Of a stretch of 17,149 bases of DNA, positions 8,043-13,565 are shown one piece after another. The DNA is taken from NCBI GenBank assembly GCA_913054445.1, contig CAJXIK010000014.1, positions 1 to 17,149 on the forward strand, in the 5' to 3' direction. Below the pieces are notes generated by a model that saw only the letters and a program-made list of their open reading frames with translations, was not told where the DNA came from and did no database searches. The stretch is from an uncultured Bermanella sp. GTDB lineage: Bacteria; Pseudomonadota; Gammaproteobacteria; Pseudomonadales; Oceanobacteraceae. The stretch's first letter is position 1; each line of letters begins with the position of its first letter. The position numbers and the translations under genes are program-made.

Positions 8043-8672
8043 TTAAACTGGGCGTTTCTCGAGTACTTCGTCTATTAAGCCGTATTCTAGCGCCATCTCA
8101 GAGCTCATGAAATTGTCGCGTTCGGTATCGGCGGCGACGACTTCTATAGGCTTATCACAATGCTTGGCTAATATACGGTTCAAACGATCCTTCGTGCCTT
8201 TAATGTTCTCGGCATGGATCAATATATCCGTTGCCTGGCCTTGGGCACCACCACTTGGCTGGTGAATCATGACCTGACTGTTTGGCAGGCAGTAGCGCTT
8301 GCCTGGCTCACCGGCCGCCAATAAGAAAGCGCCCATGCTGCACGCCTGGCCAATACAGATGGTATTAACCTTAGGCTTAATGAACTGCATGGTATCGTAT
8401 ATAGACATGCCTGCGGTCACAGAACCGCCTGGAGAGTTTATATACAATTGAATGTCTTTTTCTGGATTCTCAGCTTCCAGGAATAATAGCTGGGACACAA
8501 TTAGGTTGGCCATGTGATCCTCTACCTGACCGACTAAAAAGATAACACGCTCTTTTAATAGGCGAGAGTAGATATCATAAGAACGCTCACCACGAGCGGT
8601 CTGTTCTACCACCATGGGAACAAGGCCGGACATTGTCAGCGCCGAATCTTGATTGGCCAGTAGCTCTTTCAT
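8043..8672 (-). CDS. clpP: ATP-dependent Clp protease, proteolytic subunit ClpP
   Basis: Tetradecameric serine peptidase that forms the proteolytic chamber for ClpX (and ClpA if present). The 209-residue product carries the catalytic triad Ser112 (QACSMGAF), His137 (MIHQPSGG) and Asp186 (TERDNF), and the INSPGGSV motif (79-85). The first 14 or so residues correspond to the propeptide that is autoprocessed in E. coli ClpP (207 aa). The ATG start has GGAG with a seven-nt spacer. It lies between tig and clpX in the standard order. A terminator-like hairpin after tig lies just upstream, so clpP is probably served by partial read-through from tig or by an upstream promoter that I could not pick out. 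Confidence 0.98.
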   Translation of the reverse strand: MKELLANQDSALTMSGLVPMVVEQTARGERSYDIYSRLLKERVIFLVGQVEDHMANLIVSQLLFLEAENPEKDIQLYINSPGGSVTAGMSIYDTMQFIKPKVNTICIGQACSMGAFLLAAGEPGKRYCLPNSQVMIHQPSGGAQGQATDILIHAENIKGTKDRLNRILAKHCDKPIEVVAADTERDNFMSSEMALEYGLIDEVLEKRPV

Positions 8673-8697
8673 GCGTTATCTCCATCAACGACTTCAT

Positions 8698-8732
8698 AAA
8701 AAACAGCCGCCCCCATCGGTGACAGCTGTTTT
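8698..8732 (-). terminator. Terminator-like hairpin after tig, in the clpP leader
   Basis: On the minus strand AAAACAGC (complement of 8725-8732) and GCTGTTTT (complement of 8700-8707) pair across a 17-nt loop, and the T run continues to six (complement of 8698-8703). It lies 41 nt after the tig stop and 25 nt before the clpP start. The long loop weakens it, so attenuation with read-through into clpP is as likely as full termination. A small hairpin, GTGCC-AAATA-GGCAC (complement of 8750-8764), lies between it and tig. Confidence 0.65.
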
Positions 8733-8773
8733 GAAGTGTAGTCTGAAACGTGCCTATTTGGCACCTAATTTGA

Positions 8774-10084
8774 TTATTGGGCGCTATTGGCCGTCTTAAT
8801 CACTTCATCATAACTACTTTCTTTTTCGTTCACTTTTGCCTTATCTAATATAAGGTCAACTACTTGCTCTTCAAGGGCAAGCGCCTCTAATTGTGCACGC
8901 TGCTCTTTATTACCCTTGTAGAATTCCTTAACTTGCTCGGGATCCTGATAGGTAGAGGCCATGTCTTCAATTAACGCTTCAACCTTGGCATCGTCTGCCT
9001 TGATTTCGAACTGCTCGATAGACGCATTGATCAGCAAGCCCAATTTAACACGACGCTCCGCCTGCTCTACGAAAAGCTCACGCGGCAACATGCCTGGCTT
9101 AAACTCTTGACCACCGCCAAACTGCTGAAAGGCCTGCTCTTCGAGACGCTGAATTTCCTGGTCAACCAAGGCGCTAGGCACATCGATTTCATTGGTCTTA
9201 ACCAAACCATCTAATACTTGGTTTTTGTTTTGACGCTGGATCGCTTGCTTGAGTTCGCGCTCCATGTTTTTACGTACTTCGCTGCGGAAGGTCTCTTCAG
9301 AGTCGGCTTCAACACCAAACTTCTTGAAAAACTCTTCATTTAGCTCGGGCAACTCAGACACTTCAACGGTGGTTACCTTAATCTTGAACTCGGCATCTTT
9401 GCCTTTCAGCTCTTCAGATTGGTAATCTGCTGGGAAGGTCACCTTAATGGTGCCTTCATCGCCCGCCTTCATGCCTATAACTTGATCTTCGAAGCCAGGA
9501 ATCATGGTCTTAGAACCGAGCGTCAGGCTATGGCCTTCAGCTTTTCCGCCGTCGAAGGCTGCGCCGTCAACATAACCGTCGAAGTCTAGCTTCACACGGT
9601 CGCCGTCTTTAGCGGCGTCTGCGGTCTCGGTGAAAGAAGCTTGCTGCTTGCGCAACACATCTACCATGGTATCCATATCGGTATCGGTGACGGCGGCGCT
9701 TAGCTGCTCAACTTCGATAGCCTCTAGGCCTTCAATTTTTACTTCTGGGTAAATTTCGAAGGTGGCCGAGAATTGAAAATCTTTACCCGCTTCATCCACA
9801 ACCGGTACCACATTAGGCATGCCGGCTGGGTTTAATTTCTCTTGGGTAACAGCTTTAACAAAACTTTGCTGCATTTGCTCGCCCAATACTTCTTGGCGAA
9901 CGCCTTTACCATAACGCTGCTTGATGACACGCATGGGGATCTTACCCTTGCGGAAGCCGTCAATACGGGCAGTACGGGATACATCTTGTAAGCGCTTGGC
10001 AATTTCTTGCTCTACGTCAGATGCTGGGATGTCGATGACAAGCTTACGTTCTAAGCCTGCTAATGTTTCTACGGAAACTTGCAT
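8774..10084 (-). CDS. tig: Trigger factor, ribosome-associated chaperone with FKBP-type isomerase domain
   Basis: Binds near the ribosomal exit tunnel and shields nascent chains; it also has peptidyl-prolyl isomerase activity. The 436-residue product (E. coli 432) has the N-terminal ribosome-docking domain with the signature GFRKGKIP (43-50). The FKBP-like domain is at about 161-243 (start DGDRVKLDFDGYVDG). The C-terminal helical chaperone arms follow. The chosen start is the ATG at 10082-10084, preceded by GTGAGG with a five-nt spacer. An in-frame GTG at 10097-10099 would add five residues but lacks a ribosome-binding site. It is the first gene of the tig-clpP-clpX group and is divergent from the SulA-like gene. 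Confidence 0.97.
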   Translation of the reverse strand: MQVSVETLAGLERKLVIDIPASDVEQEIAKRLQDVSRTARIDGFRKGKIPMRVIKQRYGKGVRQEVLGEQMQQSFVKAVTQEKLNPAGMPNVVPVVDEAGKDFQFSATFEIYPEVKIEGLEAIEVEQLSAAVTDTDMDTMVDVLRKQQASFTETADAAKDGDRVKLDFDGYVDGAAFDGGKAEGHSLTLGSKTMIPGFEDQVIGMKAGDEGTIKVTFPADYQSEELKGKDAEFKIKVTTVEVSELPELNEEFFKKFGVEADSEETFRSEVRKNMERELKQAIQRQNKNQVLDGLVKTNEIDVPSALVDQEIQRLEEQAFQQFGGGQEFKPGMLPRELFVEQAERRVKLGLLINASIEQFEIKADDAKVEALIEDMASTYQDPEQVKEFYKGNKEQRAQLEALALEEQVVDLILDKAKVNEKESSYDEVIKTANSAQ

Positions 10085-10132
10085 TAATGCCTCACACACG
10101 TGTACAGAAGCTAGTGAATTTAAGGATTGGCT

Positions 10133-10161
10133 ACTTTATTGATACGGCCAGCGGGAATCAA
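10133..10161 (-). promoter_or_regulatory. Candidate sigma70 promoter of tig
   Basis: On the minus strand TTGATT (complement of 10156-10161) is separated by 17 nt from TAAAGT (complement of 10133-10138), each matching consensus at 4/6. The transcript would have a leader of about 40 nt. Spacing is ideal but the hexamers are only moderate. Confidence 0.45.
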
Positions 10162-10232
10162 GTGATATTTGGTGGAATATCAAGGTATTTGGCGATTACT
10201 GGCTATGTTTTAAGCAGTGCGCCACTTTACAT

Positions 10233-10248
10233 CTGTTTTTCCGTACAG
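10233..10248 (+). promoter_or_regulatory. LexA box 1 (upstream SOS box)
   Basis: CTGTTTTTCCGTACAG matches the gammaproteobacterial LexA core CTGT-N8-ACAG exactly, although the spacer is less AT-alternating than consensus. It is separated by only two bases from box 2. Confidence 0.7.
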
Positions 10249-10250
10249 TA

Positions 10251-10266
10251 CTGTACACTCATACAG
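10251..10266 (+). promoter_or_regulatory. LexA box 2 (SOS box abutting the -10 of the SulA-like gene)
   Basis: CTGTACACTCATACAG has the full CTGT-N8-ACAG core, and the flanking bases extend it to TACTGTACACTCATACAGTA, close to the consensus TACTGTATATATATACAGTA. It directly abuts the -10-like hexamer TATAAA (10267-10272), so bound LexA would block RNA polymerase. The first ATG downstream is at 10296, with AGG seven nt before it. Confidence 0.9.
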
Positions 10267-10272
10267 TATAAA
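10267..10272 (+). promoter_or_regulatory. -10 element of the LexA-controlled promoter
   Basis: TATAAA lies immediately after LexA box 2. No good -35 is seen at 16-18 nt upstream (TACAGT at 17 nt is poor). Transcription would start near 10278, giving a leader of about 18 nt. Confidence 0.55.
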
Positions 10273-10295
10273 TAAATTCACAAACAGGTCCGACC

Positions 10296-10634
10296 ATGAG
10301 CGCACAACTCAAGAGCCAAACCAGCCAAGACCTTCACTATTGGATGTTATGGATAGCCCCTAACGCCTTACAAACCCAGCTTATTAAAAAGCGGCCGCTG
10401 AGTGATAGACAAAGAGTATTAATGTTGCACCCAAAAGATTTGCAGCAGCTCAGCCGCGCCCTCGAAGTGGCCATAGTGAGCGACCTGTACCAAATAATCA
10501 CCCTACCCCGCGCACTGCTGTCGAGCGACCAACAGCACAAGCTGGCGACGCTGGCCGTCCGCCATCACACTGTACTCAGCTGGCTGGGCAGCCCGCCGCG
10601 ATTAAACAGCGCCCGCCAGCTAACCCTTATTTAA
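10296..10634 (+). CDS. Short SulA-like protein, probable SOS-induced cell-division inhibitor
   Basis: SulA blocks FtsZ polymerisation after DNA damage. This 112-residue protein aligns by eye with the central and C-terminal part of E. coli SulA (169 aa). HYWMLWIAP (14-22) matches RWQLWLTP, PLSDRQRVLMLHP matches the LPLTKVMQIS strand, LSRALEVAIVSDLYQIITL matches MVRALRTGNYSVVIGW, and LLSSDQQHKLATLA matches DLTEEEHAELVDAA. The N-terminal region of E. coli SulA (about 45-55 residues) is absent. Placement in the SulA/RecA-like superfamily is therefore plausible but distant; the related ImuA family is a weaker alternative. Two LexA boxes just upstream strongly support SOS regulation independently of the homology. 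The gene is divergent from tig, and its 3' end overlaps the kdsB stop region by 8 bp. Confidence 0.7.
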   Translation: MSAQLKSQTSQDLHYWMLWIAPNALQTQLIKKRPLSDRQRVLMLHPKDLQQLSRALEVAIVSDLYQIITLPRALLSSDQQHKLATLAVRHHTVLSWLGSPPRLNSARQLTLI

Positions 10635-11397
10635 CCAAACGGCTCAGCAACGCGGCTACCCGCGCGGCGTCCTCTGGGGTATCTACGCCGTGACCTGGGG
10701 CTTGCTCGATGACGCTCATATGAATCTTCACGCCATAGCTAAGGGCTCTTAACTGTTCGAGACATTCGGCCTGCTCGAGTGCCGTCATTTCCATCTTTTC
10801 ATACTCTTTCAAGAAAGAGACTCTATAGCCGTACATGCCGATGTGGCGATACACGGCAGATTGTTGCGTGATGTTCGCCTGCCCTTCTTTATAGAGTTCA
10901 CGATCCCAGGGAATCGGCGCACGGCTGAAATACAGGGCAAAACCCCGGTTATCTAGCACGGCCTTCACCACATTAGGGTCAAAGGCATCGCTTGCCTCGG
11001 TGATAGCGGTACACAACGAGGACATACCCGCCTCGGGGTTTTGCAATAAGCCCTGTGCGGTGCGTTCGATTAACTCGCGGGGAATGAGCGGCTCGTCACC
11101 CTGTAGGTTGACGATAACATCCGTATCTTGCCAATTCATCTCACGGGCCACCTGGGCGATGCGCTCAGTGCCATTTTCATGATTGGGCGAGGTCATCAGT
11201 ACTTGCGCACCAAAGCCCTTGGCCGCCGCCATGATGCGTTCATCGTCGGTGGCGATGACGATGTCCTGGCTGCCGGTGGCCACGGCCCGTTCATACACAT
11301 GCTGAATCATGGGTTTGCCCGCCAGTTCGATAAGGGGCTTGCCAGGCAGGCGGCTAGAGCCATAGCGGGCAGGAATAACTATTTTATAATCGGACAC
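10627..11397 (-). CDS. kdsB: 3-deoxy-manno-octulosonate cytidylyltransferase (CMP-KDO synthetase)
   Basis: Activates KDO with CTP to CMP-KDO, the donor for the inner core of lipopolysaccharide, in the cytoplasm. The 256-residue product (E. coli 248) has the nucleotide-binding signature PARYGSSRLPGKPL (9-22), GTERIAQV (76-83) and NLQGDEPLI (97-105) with the metal-binding Asp101. It ends in the usual GVDTPEDA motif near residue 235. The start is GTG (complement of 11395-11397) with AGGT seven nt upstream. It is the last gene of gltX-kdsC-kdsB, 20 nt after kdsC. Its stop codon lies inside the convergent SulA-like gene and no terminator is visible. Confidence 0.96.
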   Translation of the reverse strand: MSDYKIVIPARYGSSRLPGKPLIELAGKPMIQHVYERAVATGSQDIVIATDDERIMAAAKGFGAQVLMTSPNHENGTERIAQVAREMNWQDTDVIVNLQGDEPLIPRELIERTAQGLLQNPEAGMSSLCTAITEASDAFDPNVVKAVLDNRGFALYFSRAPIPWDRELYKEGQANITQQSAVYRHIGMYGYRVSFLKEYEKMEMTALEQAECLEQLRALSYGVKIHMSVIEQAPGHGVDTPEDAARVAALLSRLVK

Positions 11398-11417
11398 GAC
11401 AATACCTATAGAGACGT

Positions 11418-11972
11418 TTACAGCGCTTTATTTTCGAATTCGGGCAGCATGGCCTTAATGTAAGCCTGCTTTAAATCCATGCGACTGGCTAAGATTAGAT
11501 CGGCCACCTCTCTGGCCACCCCTTTGCCGCCGGCCGCCTGAGTCACCACATGGGCATACTCTCGAACCATGACATAAGCGTCCGCCGGCGCGAGGGACAA
11601 GCCCACTCGCTGCATAACCTTTAGATCGATGACATCGTCACCGCAGTAGGCCACCTCATGGAGCTGAATGCCGAGCTTGGCGGTTAATTCTTGCAAGGCA
11701 AGCAGCTTATCGTGGCAGCCTGTGTAGGCATGTTTAATCGCTAAGTCCTGGATGCGGCGCGTGAGTGGCAACGAGTCTTTGGCGCTGATGATGGCCACCG
11801 CCACATCGAAGCGTTGCAGCAGTTTAATGCCGACCCCGTCCTTCACATTAAAATGCTTTACCCGCTCTCCATCCTCGCTATAGACCAGCGTGCCGTCGGT
11901 TAGCACGCCATCCACATCCAGCACTAAGAGTTTAATGTTTTGCGCTTTACGTGTTAGCTCTTCAGTCAGCAT
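11418..11972 (-). CDS. kdsC: 3-deoxy-D-manno-octulosonate 8-phosphate phosphatase
   Basis: HAD-superfamily phosphatase that removes phosphate from KDO-8-phosphate, the step before KdsB. The 184-residue product (E. coli KdsC 188) has the nucleophile motif LDVDGVLTDG with Asp19 and Asp21, the motif-III region GDDVIDLKVM with Asp112 and Asp113, and the C-terminal AGGKGVAREVADLIL typical of KdsC. The usual SGR or TGR around motif II is here SAK (63-65, in IISAKDS), an unusual change. The start is the ATG at 11970-11972; a longer frame reaches back into gltX but adds a basic, unconserved 17 residues. The start overlaps the gltX stop by 11 nt, which suggests translational coupling. Confidence 0.92.
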   Translation of the reverse strand: MLTEELTRKAQNIKLLVLDVDGVLTDGTLVYSEDGERVKHFNVKDGVGIKLLQRFDVAVAIISAKDSLPLTRRIQDLAIKHAYTGCHDKLLALQELTAKLGIQLHEVAYCGDDVIDLKVMQRVGLSLAPADAYVMVREYAHVVTQAAGGKGVAREVADLILASRMDLKQAYIKAMLPEFENKAL

Positions 11973-13473
11973 GATTGAGTTCCGCCTCGATTTCTTGCGA
12001 GATGCCTCGGTATTCTTTCTCAAGCTTCTTCATGGCTTTCTTGGAGACACCGCCCAGCAGGTTGAGCGCATTACGCACACGGGCACGGCTGAGGTCGGGC
12101 CCGATCATGGCCATGGAATCCAGCACTGAGAAAGAAGCCGGGGTGCCCGCAACGGCCACGAAAAACGGAAACAACAGATCACGAATCTTCACGTCCGTCA
12201 CCTTGGCTAGGGCAAACAAGCGCTGCTCGATGCTGTCTTTATGCCAGTGGCGAATCGCCTCTAATTGCCATAAGCCCAGTTGCAACAAGCGTACGATCTG
12301 CTCTGGCGGCAATTTCTTATGGGCGAAGTCTGCCTCGCTGACCTCAGGATGCCCGCTCAGCATGAAGCCTGCGAGGGGGACCACGTCGGCAAAGGTGCTG
12401 ATGCGCGGCTGTATGTGAGGGATAACCGGCTGCAAAAATTCTTTATTCAGCCCCCAATCTATGAAGCGCTGCGTGAACTCGTCGACAGAGAGTGCCTTTA
12501 GCCATTGGCCATTTAACCAGGACAGCTTTTCCACATCGAAGATCGGCCCACCCAAGGAGACGCGCAGGATGTCGAAGTTATCAAACATCTCTTGACGGCT
12601 AAACTTCTCGGACTCATCCGGCATGGACCAACCCATGCGGCCCAGGTAATTCAGCACGGCCTCTGGCATGAAGCCCGCACGGTGGTAATACATGATGCTC
12701 GTGGGGTTCTTGCGCTTGCTCAGCTTGGACTTATCTGGGTTGCGCAAGAGAGGCATGTGACACAGCTCGGGCATCTCCCAGCCAAAGTACTTGTATAAAA
12801 GCTGATGCTTGGGGGCCGAGCTTAACCACTCTTCACCACGGATCACATGGCTGATCTCCATCAGGTGGTCATCTACCACGTTGGCGAGGTGATAGGTGGG
12901 CATACCATCGGATTTCATCAACACTTGGCAATCCACCATGTTCCAGTCCATGTCGATGTCGCCCCGCAGCATGTCTTTAAAGGTACAGACACCCTCTTCC
13001 GGCACATGCATGCGCACCACATAGGGGGTATTTTCTTGGGCACGCTGGGCCACCACCTCGTCTGGCAAGGCTAGGTCACTGAATTTTAACGCCGAAAAAC
13101 CACCTGCTTGTTTCTTTTGCGCCCTTAATTCATCCAATTCGGCGGCACTGCGGTAACACTTAAAGGCATGACCCGACGCCAGCAAGGTATCGATATGGGC
13201 GCGATAGATGTCGCTGCGCTCGCTTTGACGATACGGGCCCTTGTCGCCACCCACATCTGGCCCTTCATCCCAATCTAGCCCCAGCCATCTTAAGCTGTCG
13301 AAGATGGCTTTCTCTGATGCGGCGTTGCTGCGCACCTGATCTGTGTCTTCGATGCGCAAGATAAACTGGCCACCATGCTGGCGAGCAAAGGCCAGATTGA
13401 ACAGGGCGATAAAAGCCGTGCCAACATGGGGATCACCTGTTGGCGAGGGAGCAATTCGAGTACGTACGGTCAT
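11962..13473 (-). CDS. gltX: Glutamyl-tRNA synthetase
   Basis: Class I aminoacyl-tRNA synthetase that charges tRNA-Glu in the cytoplasm. The 503-residue product has the HIGH-type motif PSPTGDPHVGT (9-19) and the KMSKS-type motif KLSKR (250-254). The conserved block IEDTDQVRSN lies at 41-50 and VIRGEEWLSSAPKHQLLY at 210-227. Length fits gammaproteobacterial GltX (471-494). The chosen ATG (complement of 13471-13473) has AGGA six nt upstream. An in-frame extension of 35 residues upstream is non-conserved and was rejected. It heads an operon with kdsC and kdsB, an uncommon pairing of translation and LPS core genes. Confidence 0.96.
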   Translation of the reverse strand: MTVRTRIAPSPTGDPHVGTAFIALFNLAFARQHGGQFILRIEDTDQVRSNAASEKAIFDSLRWLGLDWDEGPDVGGDKGPYRQSERSDIYRAHIDTLLASGHAFKCYRSAAELDELRAQKKQAGGFSALKFSDLALPDEVVAQRAQENTPYVVRMHVPEEGVCTFKDMLRGDIDMDWNMVDCQVLMKSDGMPTYHLANVVDDHLMEISHVIRGEEWLSSAPKHQLLYKYFGWEMPELCHMPLLRNPDKSKLSKRKNPTSIMYYHRAGFMPEAVLNYLGRMGWSMPDESEKFSRQEMFDNFDILRVSLGGPIFDVEKLSWLNGQWLKALSVDEFTQRFIDWGLNKEFLQPVIPHIQPRISTFADVVPLAGFMLSGHPEVSEADFAHKKLPPEQIVRLLQLGLWQLEAIRHWHKDSIEQRLFALAKVTDVKIRDLLFPFFVAVAGTPASFSVLDSMAMIGPDLSRARVRNALNLLGGVSKKAMKKLEKEYRGISQEIEAELNHAD

Positions 13474-13513
13474 GTCGTGTCCTAGAAATCTGGGATAAGC
13501 GCTAAAAATGCGG

Positions 13514-13542
13514 ATTATAGGCCTAAGCAGGGCTTTGGCCAA
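13514..13542 (-). promoter_or_regulatory. sigma70 promoter of the gltX-kdsC-kdsB operon
   Basis: On the minus strand TTGGCC (complement of 13537-13542) is separated by 17 nt from a perfect TATAAT (complement of 13514-13519). Transcription would start near 13507, about 34 nt before gltX. Confidence 0.75.
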
Positions 13543-13563
13543 TATTTTCAGCTGGACTATGCT
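13535..13563 (+). promoter_or_regulatory. Candidate promoter of the GGDEF/EAL gene
   Basis: TTGGCC (13535-13540), 17 nt, TATGCT (13558-13563), with 4/6 matches in each hexamer. Its -35 shares the palindrome TTGGCCAA with the gltX -35 on the other strand. The predicted start near 13570 lies just after the ATG at 13566, which would favour the in-frame ATG at 13596 as the true start. Confidence 0.35.
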
Positions 13564-13565
13564 TA

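Noticed and set aside
10085..10099. Five-residue N-terminal extension of trigger factor from GTG
   Set aside because: No ribosome-binding site, while the ATG at 10084 has GTGAGG five nt before it and matches the family start.
10100..10275. Short open frame (70 codons) crossing the tig-SulA-like intergenic region on the plus strand
   Set aside because: It overlaps the tig start and the LexA boxes, has no ribosome-binding site, and its composition is not protein-like.
10650..10668. GC-rich hairpin CGCGG-CTAC-CCGCG near the kdsB 3' end as a terminator of the SulA-like gene
   Set aside because: Short stem with no following T run, and it lies within kdsB coding sequence, so pairing may be accidental.
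11973..12023. Extended KdsC N-terminus reaching into gltX
   Set aside because: The added 17 residues are basic and not conserved; the ATG at 11970-11972 gives the normal family length.
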